From positions 451,516 through 515,515 of the forward strand of contig JAHPZA010000003.1 of the NCBI GenBank assembly GCA_019058445.1: DNA of 64,000 nt, in the 5' to 3' direction. This document shows, piece after piece, positions 44,227 through 53,421 of the stretch. Position 1 is the first letter of the stretch; each line of letters starts with the position of its first letter. This stretch comes from Promethearchaeota archaeon. GTDB taxonomy: Archaea; Asgardarchaeota; Lokiarchaeia; Sigyniarchaeales; SOKP01. A program made the position numbers and the translations under genes. The notes under the pieces were generated by a model. It saw only the letters and a list, made by a program, of their open reading frames with translations. It had not been told where the DNA came from and ran no database searches.

Positions 44227-45102
44227 ATGAGCTATGATTTATTTTTGGGCTGTGTGATTCCCGCAAGATTGCCTTACTTAGAGGCATCTGCGAGAAAGGT
44301 TTTCGAGAAACTTGGTATTATATTAAAAGATGTGGATGGATTTAGTTGTTGCCCCGATCCAACTGGAATTGAATTAATTGATCATAAGACTTGGCTTGCC
44401 TTAGGTGCAAGAAATTTAAGTTTATGCAATAATAATGGTGGTGTGATCTCCTTTTGTTCTGGTTGTGTAGAAACACTCAAGGGAGTGAATTACTTCATTA
44501 ATAAAGATATCACCGTTAAAAAAGAAGTGAATAAATATCTCCAAAAGGTGGGAAAAGTTTATGAGGGTAATACAGCAGTTAAGCATTTTGCAGAGGTTCT
44601 CTATGAAAATCTCGATAAAGTGAAAGAAACGGTAGAAAAACCATTAGAAGGATTTAAAGTGGCAGTTCATTATGGATGTCACTACTTACGACCTTCAGAG
44701 ATTATCGAATGGGATGATCCTTTCGAACCTGTTACTGTTGATGAGATTGTAGAAGCGTTGGGCGCAGAGTCGGTTGATTATGATTTAAAATTGGAGTGTT
44801 GTGGGAATCCATTAGATAAATCAGATAAAGATTTATCACTTCAAATGATTGACAATAAATTAGATGCGATTCAAAAAGCCGGGGCCAATTGCGTAGTAGT
44901 AGTGTGTCCGGCATGTTACCAGCAATATGAATTTAATCAACGTGAGCTCAATAAAAAGAATGGAACCGAATATAATTTACCGATTTTTTATCTTTCAGAA
45001 TTAGTTGCATTAGCATTTGGGTTTAAACCCCAAGAATTAGGATTGAATTTTCATAGGGTCAGACCAAATGCGTTGTTTGAAAATGTAGGGTTTAAAGTTT
45101 AA
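44227..45102 (+). CDS. hdrB: Heterodisulfide reductase subunit B (HdrB-like)
   Basis: A 291-residue protein with two CCG (Cys-rich) domains. The first carries FSCCPDP and SFCSGC, the second LECCGNP and VVCPACYQQYE, the pattern that binds the paired noncubane [4Fe-4S] clusters of HdrB, the site of disulfide cleavage in methanogens. In organisms without coenzyme M and B, related HdrB proteins act on other disulfides or thiols. It follows hdrC with a 3-bp gap, with a GGTGAT ribosome-binding site inside the end of hdrC. The acceptor in this organism is unknown. Confidence 0.9.
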   Translation: MSYDLFLGCVIPARLPYLEASARKVFEKLGIILKDVDGFSCCPDPTGIELIDHKTWLALGARNLSLCNNNGGVISFCSGCVETLKGVNYFINKDITVKKEVNKYLQKVGKVYEGNTAVKHFAEVLYENLDKVKETVEKPLEGFKVAVHYGCHYLRPSEIIEWDDPFEPVTVDEIVEALGAESVDYDLKLECCGNPLDKSDKDLSLQMIDNKLDAIQKAGANCVVVVCPACYQQYEFNQRELNKKNGTEYNLPIFYLSELVALAFGFKPQELGLNFHRVRPNALFENVGFKV

Positions 45103-45139
45103 ATATACATATTTATGAAAAAATAATGGGTGGAAAAAA

Positions 45140-46447
45140 ATGGATATCCCATCAAAAAGTGCTTTAATAATAGGCGGAGGAATAGCTGGAATTCAAGCAG
45201 CGTTAGATTTAGCAGATATGGGCATTCAAGTCAATATGGTGGAAAAAAAACCATGTATTGGAGGGAGAATGGCACAATTAGATAAGACTTTTCCTACAAA
45301 TGATTGTTCTATCTGTATACTCGCACCAAAATTATCAGAATGCTATAGACACCATAATATAACGCTCTATTCTTATTCGGAAGTTCAAAAAGTAGAGGGT
45401 TCTGCGGGGAATTTTTCAGCAGAAATTCTAAAACGAGCGCGATTTATTAAAGAAGATGCGTGTATAAATTGCGGTTTATGTGCCGAAAAGTGCCCCATGA
45501 GAGTGGATGATGAGTTCGATCGCGAATTAAGGAAGAGAAGGGCGGTTTATATGTATTATCTTCAAGGAGTACCATCAGTTATGACTATTGATAAGGAAAA
45601 ATGCTTATGGTTCACCAAAAACGCATGTAGAATCTGTGAAAAAACTTGCGAGAGAGATGCAATTGATTTTGATCAGCAAGATGAGACTATCAAAATAAAC
45701 AATATAGGCTCTATAATAGTGGCTACAGGCTACAATTTAATTGAGGACATTAACAAAGAGGTGCTGAAAAATTATGGGTATGGGAAATTTAGAAATGTCT
45801 TGACTGCGTTGGAATTTGAGCGATTAGAAAGTGCTTCAGGACCTCAAGGAGGGCATATAAAACGTTTTTCTGATAACGAGACTCCTAAAAAAATTGCCTT
45901 TCTTCAATGTATTGGATCACGATCAGATAGGGTAGAAAAATATTGTTCCTCTATATGTTGTATGTATACTACCAAAGAAGCGATGATCGCATATGAACAT
46001 GATAATGAACTGGAGAATTATGTATTTTATATTGATATGAGAGCCGGAGGCAAAGGATTTCAATCATTTCTCAAGAGAGGCGAAAATGAATACAATATCA
46101 AATATATTAAAAGTAAAATTGCTCAGATAACAATAGATGAGAAAGAAAATCCAATCATCGTATATGAGAATTTAGATACGGGGGAAGTGAAACAAATACA
46201 GGTGGATTTAGTGGTGTTAGCTACATGTATTGTACCTCCTCAAGGTATTGATAAATTAGCTGAAGTACTAGGAATTGAATTGAATGATTATCATTTCATA
46301 AAAACACCTCCCTTTATTTCAGTCGAAACTAGTAAAAACGGGATTTTTACTTGTGGTTGTGTACATGAGCCGATGGATATTCCACGCTCCGTTGCCGAAG
46401 CTAGCGGTGCAGCAGCAAGAGCGGCAGAAGTAATTAGAGGAGGTTAA
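45140..46447 (+). CDS. hdrA: HdrA-like flavoprotein, N-terminal-type half (short HdrA)
   Basis: A 435-residue FAD protein equivalent to the first half of the large fused HdrA at 48920. FAD site IIGGGIAGIQAALDLA; the diagnostic IGGRMAQLDKTFP and NDCSICILAPKL with HdrA Cys; ferredoxin CINCGLCAEKCPM; a modified second cluster motif around CRICEKTCERDAI; and FLQCIGSR...YCSSICCMYT of the flavin domain. It lacks the N-terminal GVFICHCG domain, which is found at the start of the next gene. The HdrA flavin is the bifurcation site in known complexes. A GGGTGG site precedes ATG. Confidence 0.88.
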   Translation: MDIPSKSALIIGGGIAGIQAALDLADMGIQVNMVEKKPCIGGRMAQLDKTFPTNDCSICILAPKLSECYRHHNITLYSYSEVQKVEGSAGNFSAEILKRARFIKEDACINCGLCAEKCPMRVDDEFDRELRKRRAVYMYYLQGVPSVMTIDKEKCLWFTKNACRICEKTCERDAIDFDQQDETIKINNIGSIIVATGYNLIEDINKEVLKNYGYGKFRNVLTALEFERLESASGPQGGHIKRFSDNETPKKIAFLQCIGSRSDRVEKYCSSICCMYTTKEAMIAYEHDNELENYVFYIDMRAGGKGFQSFLKRGENEYNIKYIKSKIAQITIDEKENPIIVYENLDTGEVKQIQVDLVVLATCIVPPQGIDKLAEVLGIELNDYHFIKTPPFISVETSKNGIFTCGCVHEPMDIPRSVAEASGAAARAAEVIRGG

Positions 46448-46453
46448 AAGAAA

Positions 46454-48142
46454 ATGTCAGAAGAAGAGAAAAAAGAGGAAAATGTTAGAGTAGGAATATT
46501 TGTTTGCCATTGTGGATCCAATATAGGTGGTCTGATTGATTGTCACAAATTAGCAGAAGAATCGAAAGAATTACCTTTTGTTGCTCATGCTGAAGATAAT
46601 TTATATACATGCTCAGAAACAGGATTAGCTGCCATTAAAAAAGCGATTGAAGAACATAATTTAAATAGAGTGGTAGTGGCATCTTGTACTCCCCGAACTC
46701 ACGAGCCGTTATTTAGGGAATGTATTTCTGAAGCTGGATTAAACCCATATTTATTTAATTTCGTTAATATTAGAGATCAATGTACCTGGGTTCACATGAA
46801 ACATGCTCAAGAAGCTTATGATAAAGCAAAAGACCTAATTAAGATGGGTGCTGCAAAAGCTGTGAAACTTGAACCTCTGGAGATGATTATGGTCAATATT
46901 ACTCCTGCTGCTATGGTTATTGGAGGGGGAGTGGCGGGAATGAGTGCTGCTTTAAGTTTGAGCAGGCAGGGATTTAAGACATATTTAGTAGAAAAAGAAG
47001 ATAAATTAGGCGGTAGGTTAAACTCACTTTATAAACTATTTCCGTATGATATCGATGCTTCAGAATTTATAGGAAATATCATTTCTAACGTACAAAATGC
47101 GAAAAATTTAGAAATTCTAACTTCATCTCAAGTAATAAATATTGAGGGCTTTGTAGGGAATTTTGAAGTTGAGGTAGAACACAATGGAACTATCAATACA
47201 TTTGAAATAGGGGCAATAATAGTTGCCGTAGGATCCTCCATCCTTGACCCAACGGGTCTTTTTGGTTATGATGGGAATAAAAGAATAACTCAATTCGAAT
47301 TAGAATCGAAGTTAAAGAATAATAAGATAAATCAAAAAGATATTATAATGATCCAGTGTGTGGGCTCGCGTATTGAAGAAAGGCCTTATTGTTCAAGCGT
47401 GTGTTGTATGACAGCGTTAAAGAACGCACTTAATATCAAAGACCAAAATCCAGAAGCACACATTACGATCTTATTCAGAGATTTATATACGCCTGGAACT
47501 GAATATGAAGAATATTATCGAAAAGCACGAGAGCAAGGAGTTTTATTTGTAAAATATGATCCTGAAAAAATGCCCGTGATAGAAGAAACTCAGGTAAAAG
47601 TATTTAATGAATATATTAATACAGAAATGACAATTCCTTATGATTTGCTTGTCTTATCTACTCCACTAGTGGCAAATGATGATAACAAGGAGCTTGCTCA
47701 GATGTTAAAGGTTCCTTTAGAAGCGAATAAATTCTTTTTAGAAGCACACGTCAAGTTACGCCCTAATGATTTTGCAACAGATGGGGTATATATTGGTGGT
47801 TCTGCAAAATGGCCTGTTGATATAACTGAGTCTATCTCGCAAGGATACGCAGCCGCTTCAAGAGCAAGTACTATATTATCTCATGATACTATTGAAGTAG
47901 AGGGTGCGACGTCTTGCTTACCCGAATATAATAAATCACTCTGTACTGGTTGTGAAGTATGTGTGAAAGTTTGTCCATTTAATGCGATAATAAAAAATGA
48001 AGATGATGAAATTGAAATTATTGAAGCACTGTGTAAAGGATGTGGAGTTTGTGCAGCAACCTGCACGAACCAGGCACTTGTAATTAGACATTTTACAGAT
48101 GATCAGATTATGTCAGAAATTTTTGCATATGGAGGTGAATAA
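46454..48142 (+). CDS. hdrA: HdrA-like flavoprotein, C-terminal-type half with N-terminal HdrA domain
   Basis: A 562-residue protein matching the second half of the fused HdrA at 48920. It begins with the HdrA N-terminal domain (VGIFVCHCGSNIGG), then VVASCTPRTHEPLF and NIRDQCTWVH, then an FAD site VIGGGVAGMSAALSLS. It ends with two ferredoxin motifs, CTGCEVCVKVCPF and CKGCGVCAATC. The CSxC motif of the other half is absent here. The two adjacent genes together rebuild one double HdrA. The start has a GGAGGT site overlapping the stop of the previous gene. Confidence 0.88.
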   Translation: MSEEEKKEENVRVGIFVCHCGSNIGGLIDCHKLAEESKELPFVAHAEDNLYTCSETGLAAIKKAIEEHNLNRVVVASCTPRTHEPLFRECISEAGLNPYLFNFVNIRDQCTWVHMKHAQEAYDKAKDLIKMGAAKAVKLEPLEMIMVNITPAAMVIGGGVAGMSAALSLSRQGFKTYLVEKEDKLGGRLNSLYKLFPYDIDASEFIGNIISNVQNAKNLEILTSSQVINIEGFVGNFEVEVEHNGTINTFEIGAIIVAVGSSILDPTGLFGYDGNKRITQFELESKLKNNKINQKDIIMIQCVGSRIEERPYCSSVCCMTALKNALNIKDQNPEAHITILFRDLYTPGTEYEEYYRKAREQGVLFVKYDPEKMPVIEETQVKVFNEYINTEMTIPYDLLVLSTPLVANDDNKELAQMLKVPLEANKFFLEAHVKLRPNDFATDGVYIGGSAKWPVDITESISQGYAAASRASTILSHDTIEVEGATSCLPEYNKSLCTGCEVCVKVCPFNAIIKNEDDEIEIIEALCKGCGVCAATCTNQALVIRHFTDDQIMSEIFAYGGE

Positions 48143-48143
48143 T

Positions 48144-48905
48144 ATGAGTTTTGAACCAAAATTATTAGGATTTTTGTGTAATTGGTGTTCTTATGCCGGA
48201 GCAGATTTAGCAGGGGTAAGTAGAATTCAATATCCTCCCAATATGAGAGTTATTAGAGTAATGTGTAGTGGTCGAGTTGACCCTAAATTTTTAATCCAGG
48301 CCCTTGAGTTAGGTATTGATGGAGTGTATGTTATGGGATGTCATATCGGAGATTGTCATTATTTAGAGGGGAATTACGAGGCATTACGTAAATTTGATAT
48401 GACTAAAAAATTACTCAGTTTTGTAGGGCTTGATAACAGAATTAGGTTAGATTGGGTTTCTGCTTCAGAAGGCGTTCGATTTGGAGAAGTTGTCTCTAAG
48501 TTTGTTGAAGATATTCGAGCTCTTGGACCTTCACCATTAAGTAGGGATAATCCAGATCAAGAACTTCTTAAAAAAGTAAAAGCGATCAATATGGCAGCAG
48601 GTACTAAAAGGTTGCGAGCATTAGTAGGGAGACAGAGAAAAATTACTGAAGAAGAAAATGTCTATGGAGAAAAAGTACCTGAAGAGGAATTTAATGAACT
48701 TCTCGATACAGCTCTAAAAGAAGAATATGACCGTCAACGGATATTGCTTGCACTTGCCAGAGACTCAAAATCAGTAAAAGATTTAGCGGTTGAGCTTAGT
48801 TTGGAACCAAGCTTGGTTCTAGAACATATGTTAACTTTAAAAGGTCGAAGTCAAGTAGACTTTCAAGAAATAATAGGTAATACACCTTTATTTATGAGGA
48901 TATAG
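48144..48905 (+). CDS. mvhD: MvhD/FlxD-like [2Fe-2S] electron-transfer protein with C-terminal extension
   Basis: A 253-residue protein. The first 140 residues are MvhD: FLCNWCSYAGADLAGVSRIQ, RVMCSGRVDP, GCHIGDCHYLEGNY, with Cys spacing for one [2Fe-2S] cluster. In MvhADG-HdrABC this subunit bridges the input dehydrogenase to HdrA. About 100 extra residues follow, ending in a helix-turn-helix-like stretch (SVKDLAVELSLEPSLVLEHM), absent from the second MvhD of the operon. I start at ATG 48144 after GGAGGTGA; the longer frame upstream has no such site. Confidence 0.88.
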   Translation: MSFEPKLLGFLCNWCSYAGADLAGVSRIQYPPNMRVIRVMCSGRVDPKFLIQALELGIDGVYVMGCHIGDCHYLEGNYEALRKFDMTKKLLSFVGLDNRIRLDWVSASEGVRFGEVVSKFVEDIRALGPSPLSRDNPDQELLKKVKAINMAAGTKRLRALVGRQRKITEEENVYGEKVPEEEFNELLDTALKEEYDRQRILLALARDSKSVKDLAVELSLEPSLVLEHMLTLKGRSQVDFQEIIGNTPLFMRI

Positions 48906-48919
48906 AGGGGATAAAAGAA

Positions 48920-51900
48920 ATGGAAAAAGTAGGAGCGGTTATGGTTGTAGGCGCTGGAATAGGCGGTTCTCAAGCATCATTAGATTTAGCAGATTCGGGG
49001 TATAAAGTATATTTAATCGAGTCTACAACTAGTATAGGTGGTGTTATGGCGCAGTTAGATAAAACTTTTCCGACAAATGATTGCGCCATGTGTATTGTTT
49101 CTCCAAAATTAGTTGAAACTGGACGACATCAAAATATTGATTTATCCATTAATTGTAAGATTCAGGAAGTGAGTGGAGAAGCTGGTAATTTTACGGTTAA
49201 AGTGTTAAAGAAGTCTTTATTTATTAATCAAGATAAGTGTACTGGATGCGGAGTCTGTGGAAAAGAATGTCCCGTTGAGGCAATTGATATCTTCAATGAG
49301 GGATTAGCTAAGTATGCTGCTACATCTGTTAGGTATCCACAGGCAGTTCCTTTAGTTTATGCTATTAATAAAGATTATTGTATTGGTTGTGGAATTTGTG
49401 CAGGAGTATGTAAAGCAAAGGCTGTAGAATATGATCTTGAAGATGAGGAGGTTGATCTAAACGTAGGTGCTATCATCTTATCTCCTGGGTTTGATGAATA
49501 TGTTCCACCAAAAGCGAATCTTTATGGATATGGAAAGTATAAAAATGTGGTCACAAGTATCGAGTTTGAGCGGATATTAAGCGCTAGTGGACCCTATGCG
49601 GGTAGAGTTTTGAGACCTTCTGATGGAGACGTACCAGAAAAGGTTGCATTTCTTCAATGTATAGGATCACGAGACTTTAGTGGTTCGGGAAATCCTTATT
49701 GTTCCTCAGTGTGTTGCATGTACACTGCAAAGGAGGCGGTAATTGCTCATGAACATATGCATCAAATAAAACCAACCATTTTTAGTATGGATGTAAGAGC
49801 ATACGGAAAAGATTTTGATAAGTATATTATAAGAGCTCAAGAGGAATATGGAGTCCAATACATTAGAAGTCGAATTTCATCTATTCAAGAAGTGCCAGAA
49901 ACAAATGATTTAAGAATTAGATATGAGACTGAGGATGGAAAGGTAAAGGAAGAGATATTCCAAATGGTAGTGCTTGCGGTAGGATTTAATCCTCCAAATG
50001 ATGCAAAATATCTCGCGGAAAAATTTGGAATAGAATTAAATGAATATAATTTTGCTAAAACCGATATATTTAACCCTGTACAAACATCAAAACCAGGTAT
50101 TTTCGCTTGTGGAGCATTTTCTTCTCCTAAAGATATTCCAGATACCGTAACCCAAGCCAGTGCTGCAGCAGGATGCGTTAATCAGCTCTTATACGACGAA
50201 AAGGGAACTCTAATAACCGAAAAATCTTTACCTCCTGAAATATTTGTAAATGGTCAACCCCCTAGGATAGGGGTATTTATTTGTCATTGTGGTATTAATA
50301 TAGGGGGTTTTGTAGATGTTCCCGAAGTTACCAGATATGCCAAAACACTTCCTAATGTCGTGTTATCAGATCGAAATCTATATACGTGTTCAGCAGATAC
50401 GCAAACAATAATTAAGAATATGGTAAAAGAATATCATCTTAACCGTGTTATTGTAGCATCATGTACTCCAAGAACTCATGAACCTCTCTTTCAAGAAACA
50501 ATCAGAGAGGCTGGTCTAAATAGATATTTGTTTCAAATGGCCAATATTAGAGATCAGTGTTCATGGGTGCATATGAATGAGCCAGAGGCTGCTACAGAAA
50601 AAGCAAAAGATTTAGTGAGAATGGCAGTAAATAAAGCAAGAAAGATTCAACCTATTGATCGAATCAAATTAAGTGTAACTCCCAAAGCCTTAGTAGTGGG
50701 AGGGGGTATTAGTGGAATGGCTGCAGCATTAAATTTCGCAAGTCAAGAGTATGAAACGTATTTGGTTGAAAAACAAGATAAATTAGGAGGTTTTGCTAAT
50801 AACATATATCATACACTAGAAGGTGGAGATGTCCAAGCTTTTATTACAGATTTGATCAAAAAAATTGAATCACATGAATTTATTCACGTTTATAAAGAAG
50901 CCGAGATCGAAAATATAGATGGTTATATCGGCAATTTCAAAACGTCCATTATATATGGCAAAAATAAAGAAAAAGCAGAGTTTGAACATGGAGTTGTTAT
51001 TGTCGCGACAGGAGCTAAGGAATATCAGCCTAATGAATATCTTTATGGACAAAATGATTTGGTTATCCTTCAATCCGAGCTTGAAAAGATACTCAATACG
51101 TCAGATGATATAAAAAAGAAGAAATCAATTGTTATGATCCAATGTGTTGGGTCAAGAAACGATGAGCATCCTTATTGCAGTAAAATGTGTTGCGCAGAGG
51201 CGATTAAAAATGCACTCTTAGCAAAAGAAAAAAATCCTGATGTAGAGATCACTGTTTTATTTAGGGATATTAGAACATATGGTTTTAAGGAGAAATATTA
51301 TAGGAAAGCTCGAGAAGCAGGAGTTATTTTTATTCAATATGATGAAAATGATCCACCAAAAATTAACGTAGAAGACTCAGAACTGAGAGTTGAGGTTAAA
51401 ACTGCAAGACACGATACAATCAATATTAAATCTGATTGGCTGGTGTTGAGTGCCGGTATTTATGCAATTCGCGAAGAAAATGAAGATTTAGCAAAAATGC
51501 TAAAAGTTCCTTTGAATGATGATAATTTCTTTTTAGAAGCCCATGTAAAGCTACGTCCCGTAGATTTTGCCACGGAGGGTGTGTTTGTGGCTGGTATCGC
51601 ACATTGTCCTAAAACAATTGAAGATTCTATTGCCCAAGCTAATGCAGCGGTATCGAGAGCATGTACCATTCTTTCTAAAGAAGAGATTGAAGCAGAGGGA
51701 AAAACAGCTCAAATAGATATGTCGCGTTGTATCGGTTGCGGGATGTGTATTGAAAACTGTGCTTACAATGCAATCGAACTTATTGATGATAGGAGATTTG
51801 GACGGGTTGCATATATTAATCAAGCCTTATGCAAGGGCTGTGGCGCGTGTTCCGGGAATTGTAGGTGTGCTGCAATCGATATACTCGGTTTTACAGGAGA

Positions 51901-51937
51901 ACAAATATTTTCAATGATAACCGGGAGGGTGAGTTAA
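48920..51937 (+). CDS. hdrA: Fused double HdrA flavoprotein
   Basis: A 1005-residue protein that joins two HdrA modules. Residues 1-440 hold the first FAD site (VVGAGIGGSQASLDLA), NDCAMCIVSPKL, ferredoxins CTGCGVCGKECPV and CIGCGICAGVCKA. Residues 450-1005 open with the HdrA domain (VFICHCGINIGG), then a second FAD site VVGGGISGMAAALNFA, and end with CIGCGMCIENCAY and CKGCGACSGNCRC. The order equals the two separate genes at 45140 and 46454. Each module may carry its own flavin, giving a large electron-bifurcating hub. A GAGGGGAT site precedes ATG. Confidence 0.92.
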   Translation: MEKVGAVMVVGAGIGGSQASLDLADSGYKVYLIESTTSIGGVMAQLDKTFPTNDCAMCIVSPKLVETGRHQNIDLSINCKIQEVSGEAGNFTVKVLKKSLFINQDKCTGCGVCGKECPVEAIDIFNEGLAKYAATSVRYPQAVPLVYAINKDYCIGCGICAGVCKAKAVEYDLEDEEVDLNVGAIILSPGFDEYVPPKANLYGYGKYKNVVTSIEFERILSASGPYAGRVLRPSDGDVPEKVAFLQCIGSRDFSGSGNPYCSSVCCMYTAKEAVIAHEHMHQIKPTIFSMDVRAYGKDFDKYIIRAQEEYGVQYIRSRISSIQEVPETNDLRIRYETEDGKVKEEIFQMVVLAVGFNPPNDAKYLAEKFGIELNEYNFAKTDIFNPVQTSKPGIFACGAFSSPKDIPDTVTQASAAAGCVNQLLYDEKGTLITEKSLPPEIFVNGQPPRIGVFICHCGINIGGFVDVPEVTRYAKTLPNVVLSDRNLYTCSADTQTIIKNMVKEYHLNRVIVASCTPRTHEPLFQETIREAGLNRYLFQMANIRDQCSWVHMNEPEAATEKAKDLVRMAVNKARKIQPIDRIKLSVTPKALVVGGGISGMAAALNFASQEYETYLVEKQDKLGGFANNIYHTLEGGDVQAFITDLIKKIESHEFIHVYKEAEIENIDGYIGNFKTSIIYGKNKEKAEFEHGVVIVATGAKEYQPNEYLYGQNDLVILQSELEKILNTSDDIKKKKSIVMIQCVGSRNDEHPYCSKMCCAEAIKNALLAKEKNPDVEITVLFRDIRTYGFKEKYYRKAREAGVIFIQYDENDPPKINVEDSELRVEVKTARHDTINIKSDWLVLSAGIYAIREENEDLAKMLKVPLNDDNFFLEAHVKLRPVDFATEGVFVAGIAHCPKTIEDSIAQANAAVSRACTILSKEEIEAEGKTAQIDMSRCIGCGMCIENCAYNAIELIDDRRFGRVAYINQALCKGCGACSGNCRCAAIDILGFTGEQIFSMITGRVS

Positions 51938-51939
51938 AA

Positions 51940-52392
51940 ATGACGGTAAAAAACGAACAAGAAGCAGAAAAAAGTGAAGAATGGGAACCAAAAATCATTG
52001 CTTTTTTGTGTAATTGGTGTTCATATGCGGGGGCTGATTTAGCGGGAGTAAGTAGAATACAATATCCCCCAAATATTAGAATTGTAAGGGTTCCGTGCTC
52101 TGGAAGAGTAAACCCATATTTTATTGTAAAAAGTTTAACAGATGGATGGGATGGTGTGGTTGTATCTGGGTGTCATCCCGGAGATTGTCATTATCTTACG
52201 GGAAATCTTGTTGCAAGGAGGAGATTTGCCATTTTAAAGGAGTTGCTAGAATTCTTTGGAATTGAGCCTGGAAGGGTAAATTTCATGTGGGCATCAGCTG
52301 CCGAAGGGGAGCGTTTTGCTGTATTAATTAGAAAAGCTACGAAGATTGTAAAGGAGTTAGGGCCAAATAAAAAATTTGAAAAAAAGTGGTGA
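51940..52392 (+). CDS. mvhD: MvhD/FlxD-like [2Fe-2S] electron-transfer protein, second copy
   Basis: A 150-residue MvhD with FLCNWCSYAGADLAGVSRIQ, RVPCSGRVNP, GCHPGDCHYLTGN and FMWASAAEGERFA. It has the normal MvhD length and lacks the C-terminal extension of the first copy. The ATG at 51940 is chosen over a longer upstream frame because GGAGGGTGAG lies just before it and it starts where the fused HdrA ends (2-bp gap). It should connect the fused HdrA to the Flx/Frh-type input modules encoded next. Confidence 0.9.
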   Translation: MTVKNEQEAEKSEEWEPKIIAFLCNWCSYAGADLAGVSRIQYPPNIRIVRVPCSGRVNPYFIVKSLTDGWDGVVVSGCHPGDCHYLTGNLVARRRFAILKELLEFFGIEPGRVNFMWASAAEGERFAVLIRKATKIVKELGPNKKFEKKW

Positions 52393-52397
52393 GAATT

Positions 52398-53417
52398 ATG
52401 GGAATTGAGATAAAAAATCAAGAAATTGAAAATCAGATGAGGGAACTTGCGAGGAATTTACTTAATGAGAAAAAGGTTGATGTTATAATTGGATATGCCA
52501 AGGGTACTGTACCTTTGAGCTCAGCTCCAATAATGATTACTAATGAAGAAGATATTGACAAATTGATCTGGAATAATTTATGTTATATAAACTTAGCAAA
52601 ATATCTGGTTCCAAGAATACCCCAACTCATCGATCCTGAGGGTAACAATTTAAAAGTAGGGATAGTTTCTAAGGGATGTGTAGGGAGAGCCCTAATACAT
52701 TTAGCAGTTGAAAAACAAATCAATCTTGATGATATTAAGATAATAGGTATTCCGTGTAATGGAATAATCAATCGGAAAAAAGTTGAAAAGGAAATAGATG
52801 AAAAGGAAATTTTAGAAGTCTCTGCTTCCGGCAACGATATAGTAGTTAAAGGAAAGGATTTTGAGCAAAAATTTCCTTTTGATGAATATATCAATGAATT
52901 ATGTAAAGTTTGTAAGGTTAAATCACCCCCAACTGACGCGAGCATTTCAGAAGCATGTGTTGGTGAATGCCAGGAGATTTCGAATCTTGAAGATGATTTT
53001 GCTGATTTAGCGGAATTTGAGGCAAAAAGTTCCAAAGAAAAATGGGACTATATTAAAGATTTATTGAAGACATGTACAAGGTGTTATGCTTGTAGGGAAG
53101 CTTGTCCGATGTGTTATTGTAATCTATGTTTTGTGGATCAAAACAAGCCTATTTGGTTTGGTAAAACAACGGAGTTGTCTGATATAATTGTATTTCATTT
53201 GATTCGAGCAATGCATTTAGCGGGAAGATGCGTGGCTTGCGGAGCCTGTAGCAGTGTTTGTCCTATGGGCATTGATTTAAACTTGATAACACGAAAATTA
53301 GAAAAAATGGTAAAGGAGCGATTTGATTTTACTTCAGGAATCGATAGCGAAACTTTGCCCCCAATGATGTCCTTTAATATGGATGATGAACAGGAATTTA
53401 TGTTAGAGGAGGATTGA
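52398..53417 (+). CDS. FlxC-like multi-cluster iron-sulfur protein
   Basis: A 339-residue protein, with N-terminal alpha/beta domain (KVGIVSKGCVGRALIHLA and IIGIPCNGII), as in the F420-dehydrogenase/FdhB family, followed by ferredoxin motifs: CKVCK...C...C, CTRCYACREACPMCYCNLC, and CVACGACSSVCPM. It resembles the iron-sulfur subunits found next to HdrA in Flx operons. The ATG at 52398 is used (GGTGA seven bases upstream); an in-frame GTG at 52386 falls in the preceding gene's stop region. Its job is probably electron relay between the FlxA-like and MvhD/HdrA proteins. Confidence 0.75.
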   Translation: MGIEIKNQEIENQMRELARNLLNEKKVDVIIGYAKGTVPLSSAPIMITNEEDIDKLIWNNLCYINLAKYLVPRIPQLIDPEGNNLKVGIVSKGCVGRALIHLAVEKQINLDDIKIIGIPCNGIINRKKVEKEIDEKEILEVSASGNDIVVKGKDFEQKFPFDEYINELCKVCKVKSPPTDASISEACVGECQEISNLEDDFADLAEFEAKSSKEKWDYIKDLLKTCTRCYACREACPMCYCNLCFVDQNKPIWFGKTTELSDIIVFHLIRAMHLAGRCVACGACSSVCPMGIDLNLITRKLEKMVKERFDFTSGIDSETLPPMMSFNMDDEQEFMLEED

Positions 53418-53421
53418 GAAA

